From Maritimibacter sp. (GTDB taxonomy: Bacteria > Pseudomonadota > Alphaproteobacteria > Rhodobacterales > Rhodobacteraceae): DNA of 64,000 nucleotides. Location of the stretch: positions 2,578,001 to 2,642,000 of the forward strand of contig CP051232.1 of the NCBI GenBank assembly GCA_017792445.1, given 5' to 3'. The translations under genes were made by a program, and so were the position numbers. Position 1 is the first letter of the stretch. Each line of letters starts with the position of its first letter. Under the pieces are notes generated by a model that ran no database searches, was not told where the DNA came from, and saw nothing but the letters and a program-made list of their open reading frames with translations. This document shows positions 1-8,102 of this stretch, piece by piece.

Positions 1-747
1 CCGGTGCGGGGTCGAGACGTAGATGTCGTTCGACCACCGCATCAGGCAGTCTCCGATGTTGACCACGTAGGCGCCCGGCACGTGCGGCACGTCGGTCCAG
101 TCGCCGCCGCGCGGCTTCACCTGCAACCCGGCCTCGCCATCGGTCATCAGCAGCGTGACAGAGCCGTAGTCGGTATGCGCGCCCGCGCCGATCTCGCCTT
201 CGGTGCCCTTGGCCTCGGGGTAGGCGAGGATGCGCAGCGTGGCGAGCGGCGCGGTGAAGTGTTCGGCGAAATAGTCCGCAGGCAGGCCGAGGTCGGCCGC
301 GATGGCGTGGTGCAGGTCGACGCCCAGTTTCCAGACCGCGTCGTAATAGGCCAGCATGGTATCGCGGAACCCGACCTGATCCGGCCAGACGTTCACGCCG
401 CGAAACGGCTCTTTGGACAGCACACGGGGGTCGTCGGCAGGCAGGTCCAGCCCGACGTTGAACGCTTCCTTGCTGTCGATCTGGCCGGAGGTGTCGTCAA
501 GGCTTTCCGACCCGATCCGCGCCCAGCCCCGGTTGTGCGGGTTCTTCGAGATCGACAGCGGCTGTTTCTCGGCATCGGGCTTGGCGAAGAAGCCGTCGGC
601 CTGAAGGAACACGTCGGCGATCAGGTCCTCGGGAACGCCGTGGCCCTTCAGCAGGAAAAAGCCGGTGTCGCGGCAGGCCTTGCCGAGATCGCTGGTGAAG
701 CTTGCGGGATCGGTCGCGTAGGTCGACCAGTCGAGTACCGGGATCAT
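1..747 (-). CDS. 2-oxoglutarate/Fe(II)-dependent oxygenase, isopenicillin N synthase-like (3' end outside window)
   Basis: The reading frame is open from an ATG at 747 to the window edge, giving 249 codons without a stop. It resembles the isopenicillin N synthase-like 2OG-Fe(II) oxygenases, soluble enzymes that hydroxylate or oxidise small molecules using 2-oxoglutarate and O2. The N-terminal DIOX_N part is seen in GFFLLKGHGVP (residues 29-39). The iron-binding HxD is His191/Asp193 in AHTDYGS, and the distal histidine is His248 in STPHR at the very edge. The Arg-x-Ser that binds 2OG would lie outside. Family members are usually about 310-340 residues, so some 60-90 residues are missing here. 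The start overlaps the stop of the upstream quinone-reductase gene (ATGA), which makes it the last visible gene of a long minus-strand operon. The substrate is unknown; thymine hydroxylases belong to this superfamily, but nothing here proves that role. Confidence 0.88.
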   Translation of the reverse strand, partial: MIPVLDWSTYATDPASFTSDLGKACRDTGFFLLKGHGVPEDLIADVFLQADGFFAKPDAEKQPLSISKNPHNRGWARIGSESLDDTSGQIDSKEAFNVGLDLPADDPRVLSKEPFRGVNVWPDQVGFRDTMLAYYDAVWKLGVDLHHAIAADLGLPADYFAEHFTAPLATLRILAYPEAKGTEGEIGAGAHTDYGSVTLLMTDGEAGLQVKPRGGDWTDVPHVPGAYVVNIGDCLMRWSNDIYVSTPHR

Positions 748-1370
748 GCTGTCGTCTCCTCGTTTACGGTCTTGCCGCGCAGGAAGCGGTCCATCTGCTT
801 TTCCACCTTGGCAAGGTGAATGCCGCGGCTTTCGTCGCTGGAACTGTCCATCAGGTAATGGGCGGCGAAGGCGGTCTTGCAACGCTTGGCGCAGATCAGC
901 CGCAGCCCGCGCAGAAGGGTGCGGCGGCCGGGCGCGCCGACGAAACGGGTCAGCCACCAGCTTGCGCCGCATGTGGTGAAGACGCCGAGCCGGGTGATGT
1001 TGGTCATGCCGGGGCGGATCGTCTCGTTCTCGGCCTGCGGCATCTTGAAGGCGATGCCGGGCACCAGAACCCGGTCGAGCCAGCCCTTCAGCATCGCGGG
1101 CAGCCCGTACCACCATGTCGGATAGACGAAGATCAGCGTGTCGCACCACTGCAGGTCGGCGATGCGATCCTCGAGCCCTTTCTGGTTCAGGGACTCGTCG
1201 AGGTAGATCTCGTGCTCGTGGGCCGACATGACAGGATCGAACCCCTCGGCATAAAGGTCGCGCAGCCGGACGTCGGCGCCATGGGTCTTGAGGCGTTCAA
1301 GCACCTTGTCGCGGACCGCGGCGGTGAAGCTTCCCTCGCGGGGGTGGCAGTAGATGACGAGTGCGCGCAT
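744..1370 (-). CDS. NAD(P)H dehydrogenase (quinone)-like flavodoxin-fold protein
   Basis: This 208-residue protein has the flavodoxin-2 (NQO1/MdaB/KefF-like) fold. The N-terminal strand ALVIYCHPREGSF forms the FMN/FAD phosphate loop, and the family hallmark PTWWYGLPAMLKGWLDRV lies at residues 84-101. Such enzymes move two electrons from NAD(P)H to quinones or other acceptors in the cytosol. A second, clearly related gene lies just upstream at 1476-2057. The two are separated by about 105 bases containing a dispersed repeat. The stop overlaps the start of the 2OG oxygenase by four bases, so the pair is probably cotranscribed. A specific acceptor cannot be read from the sequence. Confidence 0.85.
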   Translation of the reverse strand: MRALVIYCHPREGSFTAAVRDKVLERLKTHGADVRLRDLYAEGFDPVMSAHEHEIYLDESLNQKGLEDRIADLQWCDTLIFVYPTWWYGLPAMLKGWLDRVLVPGIAFKMPQAENETIRPGMTNITRLGVFTTCGASWWLTRFVGAPGRRTLLRGLRLICAKRCKTAFAAHYLMDSSSDESRGIHLAKVEKQMDRFLRGKTVNEETTA

Positions 1371-1404
1371 GGGGTTAGGGCCGAATTCTGAATTTTCGGG
1401 TGGA

Positions 1405-1467
1405 GGGGGCTCTGCCCCCGCCGCGCTGTCGCGCGACTCCCCCGAGGTATTTGGAAAGAGAAGAAGG
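1405..1467. repeat. Dispersed intergenic element, copy 1
   Basis: A G-rich hairpin (GGGGGC-TCT-GCCCCC, 1405-1419) is followed by a GC-rich stretch. Then comes the core CGAGGTATTT (1443-1452) and AAGAGAAGAAG (1456-1466). The same core appears at 17041-17104 (two inverted copies) and 27014-27036. The copy sits between the two quinone-reductase genes, directly 3' of the 1476-2057 gene, inside an otherwise tight operon. It may act as a transcript-stabilising or attenuating element. Confidence 0.7.
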
Positions 1468-1475
1468 GGCGGGCA

Positions 1476-2057
1476 TCAGAGGGTTTCCATCTCGCGCTTC
1501 ACGCGGGCGAGGTGGGCGGTGAGCTGTGCGTCCGTGTTGTTGTTCATGTCGTAGAGCGCGACGTAGCGCTTCTTGGGCATCCCGCAGGCGTACCAGACGG
1601 CGCGGGTGACGCATTTGCGCGGCGGGTCGCCGTTCAGCCTCGCCCGCATCCGGGTGCCGCCGTAGGTGGTGCAGGCGGCGAGCTTCTTGATGTTGGTCAG
1701 GCCGGGGCGCACGCCGCCATCCTGCAGTTTGAAGCTGACGCCGGGCAGAAACACGCGGTCGAGAAAGCCCTTCAGGATCGCCGGGTAGCCGAAGTTCCAC
1801 ACCGGGAACACCATGACCATCGCATCGGCAGCGCGGACCCGTTCGACGTAGTCCTTCACCGGCTCGATGTTGGCGGGCTGGTCGTGGTAGCCGCGGCGTT
1901 CGAGTTCGGTGAGGACCGGGAAGAACCCCTCGGCGTTCAGGTCGCAGTCGTCGACCTCCCAGCCGCGCGTGGTGAGCGTGTCCACCACGGTGGAATGCAC
2001 CGCCGCGTTGAAGCTTTCGGGGCAGGGGTGGGCGAAGAGGACAAGGGCGCGGGTCAT
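1476..2057 (-). CDS. NAD(P)H dehydrogenase (quinone)-like flavodoxin-fold protein (paralogue)
   Basis: This 193-residue protein shares the pattern of its downstream neighbour: ALVLFAHPCPESFNAAV at the N-terminus, FPVWNFGYPAILKGFLDRVFLPG in the middle, and a RPGLTNIKKL segment also found in the other copy as RPGMTNITRL. The pair therefore looks like a tandem duplication that has diverged. It should be a soluble FMN/FAD oxidoreductase using NAD(P)H. Only 34 bases separate it from the upstream FAD oxidase gene. Two adjacent reductases in a catabolic operon could serve as electron sinks, or could reduce pathway intermediates. Confidence 0.85.
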   Translation of the reverse strand: MTRALVLFAHPCPESFNAAVHSTVVDTLTTRGWEVDDCDLNAEGFFPVLTELERRGYHDQPANIEPVKDYVERVRAADAMVMVFPVWNFGYPAILKGFLDRVFLPGVSFKLQDGGVRPGLTNIKKLAACTTYGGTRMRARLNGDPPRKCVTRAVWYACGMPKKRYVALYDMNNNTDAQLTAHLARVKREMETL

Positions 2058-2091
2058 CGGGCCGGGTCCGGAACCGAGGCGCGTGACGGGC

Positions 2092-3492
2092 TCATTCCGC
2101 CACCTGAAGGTGCGGGTAGGCGTACATCCGGTCGTAGCTCCAGTCCGGGTCGTCCCACGAGATCATCTTGCCAGGGTTCAGAAGGCCCTTGGGATCGGCC
2201 TCGCGCTTGAAGGACAACTGGGTGTCGTCGGTGTGCTGACGGCCGCCTTCTTCCAGCGTGTAGCGGTGCGGGTTGAAGATCAGCGCGCCCGCGTCCTCGT
2301 GCAGGCGGATGATCTCGTCCAGCCGTTCCTCGGTGGTGAACTTGACCATCGAGAGACCGGCGAACGCGACCTTGCCGTTCATCCGGATCGCTTCGAGGTG
2401 CTGCAGGACTTCGGGCGAGAACTCGGTGCGCATCTTCTCGACCAGCGCGCGGTGTTCGGGGAAGGCGTAGCGGACCTGAAGGTAGGTGATCGACGGGTCC
2501 ACCTTCAGCGCGCGCAGGGTGGTGTGGTTCCAGCCGTATTCGAAGATCGGGCCGGGATCGCGGGCCCAGTCGTTGTCGTCCGAGCGGTAGATGAGTTTCG
2601 CCGCGGGGCGTCGGCCAAGGAAGGTCAGGAAACCGTCCATCGACTGCGGCGCGACCATCAGGCCGACAAGGTGGGTGCCTTCGTCGACATAGGGCTTCAC
2701 CCGCTGGAAATAGGCATGCGCCGTCGGCGCCTCGTAGACGCTGGCGATCTTCAGCAGGATGCCGTCCTCGTTGGCGAGGTCGTCGGCAAAGGCCATCGCG
2801 TCGCCGAAGTCTTCGAAGCCGACGAACAGGCCGGTCCAGTCGTAGGCGGGGGCCAGCGGCAGTTCCAGTTCGGTGATGATCCCGTTGGTGCCGTAGGCGT
2901 GGCTGACGCGGGCCAGTTCCTCGCCGCGGAATTCCAGCACGCGGGGTTCTTCCTCCATCGTTACCACCCGCAGGCGGATGATGTTGCCGAGGTCGCGCAG
3001 CGAGCCCCAGTGGACCGAGCCGACGCCGCCCGAACCGCCCGCGATGAAACCGCCGACGGTGGCGGTGGCCCATGTCGACGAGAACATGCGCAGTTCCTGT
3101 CCCGAAGCCTCTTTCGTCTGAGCGTCGAGGTCCTTCAGCAGGATGCCCGGCTCGCAGATCACGCGGCCCGGCGCGATCTCTTTCACCTTGTCCATGTGCT
3201 TGAGGTGCATGACGCAGCCGCCCGCAAGCGGCATCGCCTGACCGTAGTTGCCGGTGCCCGCGCCGCGGGTGGTGACGGGCACGTCGTGGGCAAAGCAGGT
3301 CTTGAGGATCTCGATCACCTCGGCCTCGTTCCGCGGGCGCACCACGAAATCGGCAAGCACGTGGTCCAGCCGCGCCTTCAGCACGGGCGAATACCAGAAG
3401 AAGTCTCGGGAGGCGGTCTTGATGGCGGCCTCGCGTTCTTCGATGTCGAGGTGGGCAAGGGCGGCTTTCGCGGCGGCGACGTTGTCTTTCAT
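2092..3492 (-). CDS. FAD-linked oxidase/dehydrogenase, GlcD or vanillyl-alcohol-oxidase-like
   Basis: The protein has 466 residues from the ATG at 3492; the longer open frame upstream only shadows the deaminase gene. An FAD_binding_4 domain covers roughly residues 45-220, with the glycine-rich flavin loop RGAGTGNYGQAMPLAGG at about 76-92. It is followed by a C-terminal FAD-oxidase domain. Relatives (GlcD, D-lactate dehydrogenases, 4-cresol methylhydroxylase) oxidise hydroxy acids or benzylic carbons. The start overlaps the stop of the CodA-like gene by one base (TGATG), implying translational coupling. Substrate and electron acceptor cannot be assigned from sequence alone. Confidence 0.85.
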   Translation of the reverse strand: MKDNVAAAKAALAHLDIEEREAAIKTASRDFFWYSPVLKARLDHVLADFVVRPRNEAEVIEILKTCFAHDVPVTTRGAGTGNYGQAMPLAGGCVMHLKHMDKVKEIAPGRVICEPGILLKDLDAQTKEASGQELRMFSSTWATATVGGFIAGGSGGVGSVHWGSLRDLGNIIRLRVVTMEEEPRVLEFRGEELARVSHAYGTNGIITELELPLAPAYDWTGLFVGFEDFGDAMAFADDLANEDGILLKIASVYEAPTAHAYFQRVKPYVDEGTHLVGLMVAPQSMDGFLTFLGRRPAAKLIYRSDDNDWARDPGPIFEYGWNHTTLRALKVDPSITYLQVRYAFPEHRALVEKMRTEFSPEVLQHLEAIRMNGKVAFAGLSMVKFTTEERLDEIIRLHEDAGALIFNPHRYTLEEGGRQHTDDTQLSFKREADPKGLLNPGKMISWDDPDWSYDRMYAYPHLQVAE

Positions 3493-4751
3493 CAGAGCCT
3501 CATCAGGTCGTCGAGTTCGGCATAGTCCGGAAGCGTGCGGTCGATGGCAGAGCCACCGCGCAGGACGATGCGGTCGGATTGCGGGCGGGCGAACAGCTCG
3601 GTCCATTCGCGGGCGCGGAAGATGGTCAGGTCGGCGGGGGCGCCGGGGGTCAGGGTCGGCACCGCGAAGCCGCAGGAAGCGGCAGGGGTCGCGATACAGG
3701 ATTGCACCCAGTCGGTGTCGGAGTGGTCGAGATGCGCGATGCGCGTGGCCTGCCGCAGCACCTCGAGCATGTCGAGATCGCCGTAGGCGTAGAACGGATC
3801 GCGCGTGTTGTCCGAGGCGAAGGAGACCGCGATGCCGCGGGCCTTCATCTCGTGAACCAGCGTGACGCCGCGCCCGCGCGGGGTGCGCTGCGGTTCGCGG
3901 TCCTGCAGGTAGAGGTTGCACATCGGCAGGCTGACCACGTTGAGCCCGGCCCTGGCGACCATGTCCAGCGTGTCCATCGCCCGCGCGACGTCCTGCGTGG
4001 ACAGCGAGCAGCAGTGGCCCACGACGACCGGCGCGGCAAAGCCGGTTTCCATCACCACCTCGGCGATGGTGCGCAGCGTCTCGGAGGTCGGGTCCATCGT
4101 CTCGTCGACGTGGAAGTCGACGTTCAGACCGCGTTCCGCGGCCATGGCGAAGAAGCCCCGGAGAATGTCGGCCAGCCCGTCGACGGGATAGGTGACCAGC
4201 CCCAGCGTGCCCTTGTTGGCGGCCACGGTGTCGGCCAGTTCACGGAAATCGCCGTCCGGCGTGAAGGTGTCGCAGGCGGCGAGGCTGGACCCCTGCAGCT
4301 CGATCTTTCCGGCCCATTTCTCGCGCATCTCGGCGAAGACGGGCCAGCTGCGGCGGAACTGGCCGTTGGCGGCGTCAAGGTGAGTGCGGATCGCTTTCGT
4401 GCCGTGGGCGTAGGCGCAGCGCAGGCCGAAATCCATCCGCGCCCTTACGTCGTCGGGCGTCCAGTTGGCGTGATCCTCGCGCACCGTGGTCAGGGCGCCC
4501 ATGAAGGTGCCGTCGGGGTTGGCCGCGCGCGGCCAGATGTGGCCCTTGTCCAGATGCGTGTGCATGTCGGTGAAGCAGGGCAGCACCATCGCCCCGCCCA
4601 TCGCGACATCGGCGCCGCCGGGATTGGCGATCAGGCCGCCGTCGATGCCGATGTCGGTCCGGACAAGGTGGCCGGGCGCGCCGATCAGGCAGGCGGGAAC
4701 GGTCACGTCACGCAGGGTGAAGCGACCCTCGGGTAGCGATTTGAAGTCCAT
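3492..4751 (-). CDS. Cytosine/isoguanine deaminase-like amidohydrolase (CodA family)
   Basis: This 419-residue amidohydrolase has the CodA pattern: metal ligands His64/His66 in HTHLDKG, IRTHLD at 121-126, His214 and Glu217 in FHVDE, His246 in VVVGH, and Asp313 in SDNTRDPF. That last stretch is a close match to the cytosine deaminase signature. Family members hydrolyse the exocyclic amine of cytosine, isoguanine or related triazine/pyrimidine rings in the cytosol. It lies between the permease and FAD oxidase genes with one-base overlaps on both sides, so it is embedded in the import operon. The natural substrate may be a modified base rather than cytosine, since codA orthologues normally sit with codB. 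Confidence 0.85.
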   Translation of the reverse strand: MDFKSLPEGRFTLRDVTVPACLIGAPGHLVRTDIGIDGGLIANPGGADVAMGGAMVLPCFTDMHTHLDKGHIWPRAANPDGTFMGALTTVREDHANWTPDDVRARMDFGLRCAYAHGTKAIRTHLDAANGQFRRSWPVFAEMREKWAGKIELQGSSLAACDTFTPDGDFRELADTVAANKGTLGLVTYPVDGLADILRGFFAMAAERGLNVDFHVDETMDPTSETLRTIAEVVMETGFAAPVVVGHCCSLSTQDVARAMDTLDMVARAGLNVVSLPMCNLYLQDREPQRTPRGRGVTLVHEMKARGIAVSFASDNTRDPFYAYGDLDMLEVLRQATRIAHLDHSDTDWVQSCIATPAASCGFAVPTLTPGAPADLTIFRAREWTELFARPQSDRIVLRGGSAIDRTLPDYAELDDLMRL

Positions 4752-5605
4752 TAGCGTTCTCGTTTGATCGCGCTTTCATGCCACTTGTGCAGCGCGAGGT
4801 AGCTTATCGTGCTCATGATGGCGAAGATCACCACACCCATGAGCGAGATCAGGATGAGGGCAGCGAAGAGCCGTCCGAAGTTGAAGCGATATGACGCCTC
4901 GAGCAGCGTCGAGGCAAGGCCGAGGCCGGTGCCGGAGCGTCCGATCACGAACTCGGCCACCACCGCGCCGATCAGGGCGAGGCCGCCGGCGATCTTCAGC
5001 CCGCCGAGGAAGAAGGGCAGCGCGGTCGGGGCGTAGAGATAGCGCAGCTTTTGCCAGCGCGAGGCGCCGTAGATGGAATACAGGTCCTCGAGATTGTGGT
5101 CTGCCGACTTCAGGCCGATCGTCGTGTTGGACAGGATCGGGAAGAAGGCCACGATCCATGCGCACAGCAGGGCGGACATGAAGGCGCTGTCGACGTAGAT
5201 CTTGATCAGCGGCGCCACCGCGACCACCGGCGTCACCTGCAGGATGACGGCGTAGGGAAAGAACGACATCTCGATCCATTTCGACTGGGTGAAGGCGACG
5301 GCGAGCGTCACCCCTCCAATCACCGCCATGATCAGCGCAAGGATCGTCAGGCGGCCGGTGATCAGGATCGCAGGCCACAGGATCGACCAGTCCTCGACCA
5401 TCTTCTGAGCGATCAGGACGGGGCCGGGCAGGATGTAATGCGGCACCTCGCCGATGGTGACGTAGAGGTGCCACGCGAGGATCGCCAGAACCAGCACCAG
5501 CGAGGGCAGGAACCAGCGGGCGATCTTCATCAGCTTCTCGCGCCGGGCCTGCGCCAGTTCCTCGGCGTCGACATGCGGGGCGGGGGCGGTGTCGGCGAGG
5601 GTCAT
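4751..5605 (-). CDS. ABC transporter permease, NitT/TauT/pyrimidine-type importer
   Basis: This 284-residue inner-membrane permease starts at the ATG at 5605, which overlaps the ATPase stop (ATGA). It has an N-terminal membrane segment at about residues 28-45 and a BPD_transp_1 domain with about six helices. The cytoplasmic EAA loop appears as LEDLYSIYGASRWQKLRYLYAPTA, interrupted only by the normal family spacing. SsuC, TauC and ThiX are relatives. With the ATPase and the NMT1-type binding protein it forms a complete single-permease (homodimeric) importer. The downstream CodA-like gene overlaps it by one base, suggesting the imported compound is deaminated next. Confidence 0.9.
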   Translation of the reverse strand: MTLADTAPAPHVDAEELAQARREKLMKIARWFLPSLVLVLAILAWHLYVTIGEVPHYILPGPVLIAQKMVEDWSILWPAILITGRLTILALIMAVIGGVTLAVAFTQSKWIEMSFFPYAVILQVTPVVAVAPLIKIYVDSAFMSALLCAWIVAFFPILSNTTIGLKSADHNLEDLYSIYGASRWQKLRYLYAPTALPFFLGGLKIAGGLALIGAVVAEFVIGRSGTGLGLASTLLEASYRFNFGRLFAALILISLMGVVIFAIMSTISYLALHKWHESAIKRER

Positions 5606-6387
5606 GCCGGTTCTCCCATGGCTTCGTGCAGCGCGTCCGACGCGTTGCGGCAATGCGCGGCGTATTCGGCCGAGGTGCGGAATTCCTCGGTGCGCGGGTA
5701 GGGGGCGTCGACCTCGAGCTCGCGGATCACGCGGCCCGGGCGGGCGGCCATGACCACGATGCGGTCGGACAGGAATACGGATTCGAACACCGAGTGGGTG
5801 ACGAAGATGACGGTGCAGCCAATCGCCTCGCGCAGGGCCAGCAGGTCCTGGTTCAGCTTGTGGCGCGTGATCTCGTCCAGCGCGGCGAAGGGTTCGTCCA
5901 TCAGGATCAGGCGCGGCTTGGTGACAAGCGCGCGGGCGATGGAGACGCGCATCTTCATGCCGCCCGACAATTCGCGCGGGAAGGCGCGCTGGAACTTCTC
6001 CAGCCCGACCAGCTTCAGCGCCTCCAGCACGTCGTCCTTGACCTCGCTGTAGGACTTGCCGCGCAGGCGGAAGGGCAGCCAGACGTTGTCCTGCACCCGC
6101 GCCCACGGCATCAGCGTCGGTTCCTGAAACACCACGCCAAGGTCGCCGGCGCTTTGGCCGCCGGTCCATTCGATGCGTCCGGTGGTGGGCTTCATCAGAC
6201 CGGCGATCAGCCGCAGCGCGGTGGACTTGCCGCAGCCCGAGGGGCCGAGGAGCGAGATGAAATCGCCCTCGTTCACCGTCAGGTTCATGTCCTTGAGCGC
6301 CACCACGTCACCGCGGAAGGTCTTTTCGACGTGGCTCATCTTCAGCAGCGCGTTGCGCTGGCCGAGGGGGGCTCTGGGCTTGAGCAT
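5602..6387 (-). CDS. ABC transporter ATP-binding protein, NitT/TauT-type
   Basis: The 261-residue ATPase carries Walker A GPSGCGKST (48-56), the Q-loop around VVFQEP, the signature LSGGMKMR (140-147), Walker B LILMDEP (160-166) and the H-loop histidine in VTHSVFES near residue 197. These features place it with the SsuB/TauB/ThiZ ATPases that energise uptake of small nitrogen or sulfur compounds. It lies 85 bases downstream of the binding-protein gene and overlaps the permease gene by four bases. Confidence 0.92.
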   Translation of the reverse strand: MLKPRAPLGQRNALLKMSHVEKTFRGDVVALKDMNLTVNEGDFISLLGPSGCGKSTALRLIAGLMKPTTGRIEWTGGQSAGDLGVVFQEPTLMPWARVQDNVWLPFRLRGKSYSEVKDDVLEALKLVGLEKFQRAFPRELSGGMKMRVSIARALVTKPRLILMDEPFAALDEITRHKLNQDLLALREAIGCTVIFVTHSVFESVFLSDRIVVMAARPGRVIRELEVDAPYPRTEEFRTSAEYAAHCRNASDALHEAMGEPA

Positions 6388-6472
6388 GATCGTCTCCGGT
6401 CGGTTCTTCTTGGTCTTGTTCGTCTACGTGCGATCGGGCGAGACCGGCACCGGCCCCGCCCGTCCGTTCAGC

Positions 6473-7465
6473 TTACTTCATGTCCATGCCGACGCCATTG
6501 CCGACGAAATCGGTGGTGAAGGCCGCCTGCCAGTCGATGTCGGCGTCGATCACGCCCGAGTCGACCATCTTGGTGTAGAAGTCCTCGACCTTCGCTTCGG
6601 TCATGACGCCGATGCCCATCTCTTCCGCGTCGCCCGAGTCGACGATGCCTTCGGACAGCATCTTCTCGATCGCGTAGTCGATCTTGTCCTGCGTCATCTC
6701 GGGGTTGTCGGCCATGATCATTTCGTCAGCCGCCGAGTGGTCGCCGTAGAGATAGGTGTACCAGCCCTTGATCGAGCCCTCGACGAAGCAGGTCACTTCC
6801 TCGGGCTTGCTGGCGATGGTGTCGGCCATCGTCTCGATCGTGGTGGCGTAGGTCGAATAACCCGCGTCGGCGATCAGGAAGATGTCGGGGGTAAAGCCGC
6901 CTTCCTTCTCGACGAGGTACGGCTCGGACGACAGGTAGCCCTGCATGCCCATGGTGTCGTCCGCAAGGAACGGCGCGGGGTTGAAGGTGTAGGGCTCGCG
7001 CTGTTCGGCGGTGAAGCCGTACTCGGCGATCATCCACTGGTAATAGGACTGATAGCCGTTGTCGCCGATCAGCAGGGTCAGGTCTTTCAGGTCCTCAAAG
7101 GTCTCTGCCTTGCCGGGGTGGGTGATGATCACCTGCGGGTGCTTCTGGAAGATCGCCGCGACAGACACGACCGGGACGCCTTCTTTCACGGCGTTGAACG
7201 CCTGCAGCAGGTCGCCGCCCATGTGATAGTCGATACGGCCGGCCAGCATCAGCGCGCGGTTGTTCACCTGCGGGCCGCCGGGGACGATGGTCACGGACAG
7301 GCCGCAAGCCTCGTAGGTGCCGTCGGCCACGGCCTGATAAAAGCCGCCGTGCTCGGCCTGAGCCAGCCAGTTGGTGCCGAACGAGACTTCGGTCAGGTCC
7401 TGAGCGCTGGCGGCGCCAGCGAACAGCAGCGTCGCGGCGGACGCCAGAAGATGAGTGCGTTTCAT
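6473..7465 (-). CDS. ABC transporter substrate-binding protein, NMT1/THI5-like
   Basis: The protein has 330 residues with a Sec signal peptide, likely cut after Ala21 (AGAASA/QDL). The mature part matches the NMT1/THI5-like binding proteins, with WLAQAEHGGFYQAVADG and a PGGPQVN motif early on. Members bind thiamine-precursor pyrimidines, riboflavin or related heterocycles in the periplasm. It is the promoter-proximal gene of the eight-gene minus-strand operon, and the 224-base region to the divergent RidA gene should hold the promoter. A pyrimidine-like ligand is plausible given the CodA-like gene downstream, but the binding specificity cannot be read directly. Confidence 0.9.
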   Translation of the reverse strand: MKRTHLLASAATLLFAGAASAQDLTEVSFGTNWLAQAEHGGFYQAVADGTYEACGLSVTIVPGGPQVNNRALMLAGRIDYHMGGDLLQAFNAVKEGVPVVSVAAIFQKHPQVIITHPGKAETFEDLKDLTLLIGDNGYQSYYQWMIAEYGFTAEQREPYTFNPAPFLADDTMGMQGYLSSEPYLVEKEGGFTPDIFLIADAGYSTYATTIETMADTIASKPEEVTCFVEGSIKGWYTYLYGDHSAADEMIMADNPEMTQDKIDYAIEKMLSEGIVDSGDAEEMGIGVMTEAKVEDFYTKMVDSGVIDADIDWQAAFTTDFVGNGVGMDMK

Positions 7466-7689
7466 GGGTCTCTCCTTGTTGGGTCGTTGTTGTCCAGCAT
7501 CGGTCTCCGCCGCGGCGAAGGACAGAATTGGTCGTGGGAGTCGTGCCGTCGTTCCGGGCTTCTGCCTAAAGCGAAGGCGGTGACGCCTGAAACGAAGGCA
7601 ATTCGGAAACCGGATCGCGGCGCGGTGCTTTCTCGGTTGCGCCAGCCGGCGGGCGGGGCAACAGAGGGGCAGAACAGGAGCCCCGATCC

Positions 7690-8082
7690 ATGCTTAAAAG
7701 CCTTGTCCCCGACACTATCGCACCGCCCTTTGCCCGCTATGCCCACGGCGTCGCCGGGGCGGGCATCGTCGTCACCTCGGGCCAGCTTGCGCTGGGCGCG
7801 GACGGCGCCGTTCCCGAGGGGGCCGAAGCGCAGGCCACGATGATCTTTGCCAACATCGACGCCATCCTCGCCGAAGGCGGGACCGACCGCGAACACGTGA
7901 TGCGGATCAACGCCTACGTGACCGACCGCGCCCACATGGCGGGCTACATGGCGGCGCGCGATGCGTGGCTGAAGAATGTCTCGCACCTGCCGGCCTCGAC
8001 GCTGGTGATCGTGTCGGGCTTCACCCGTCCCGAATTCGTGGTCGAGATCGAGGTCACCGCCGCGTTGCCGGACGCGGGCTAA
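7690..8082 (+). CDS. RidA/YjgF family protein (non-canonical)
   Basis: This 130-residue protein has the RidA fold signature, with VTSGQLALGADGAVPEG near the N-terminus and FVVEIEVTA near the C-terminus. Canonical RidA destroys reactive enamine/imine intermediates using an arginine in the PARS segment. Here that segment reads PASTLVIVSG, so the key arginine seems to be absent and the protein probably belongs to one of the Rid1-7 groups. It is divergently transcribed from the importer operon and faces the 8-oxoguanine-deaminase-like gene. Rid-group proteins often accompany heterocycle catabolism (RutC in the Rut pathway), which fits this location. Confidence 0.85.
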   Translation: MLKSLVPDTIAPPFARYAHGVAGAGIVVTSGQLALGADGAVPEGAEAQATMIFANIDAILAEGGTDREHVMRINAYVTDRAHMAGYMAARDAWLKNVSHLPASTLVIVSGFTRPEFVVEIEVTAALPDAG

Positions 8083-8102
8083 GATCAGACCGCACCGGCC
8101 CG

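Noticed and set aside
4-819. 271-codon plus-strand frame at the left edge
   Set aside because: It is antisense to the 2OG oxygenase gene, whose HxD and other motifs are clear on the minus strand.
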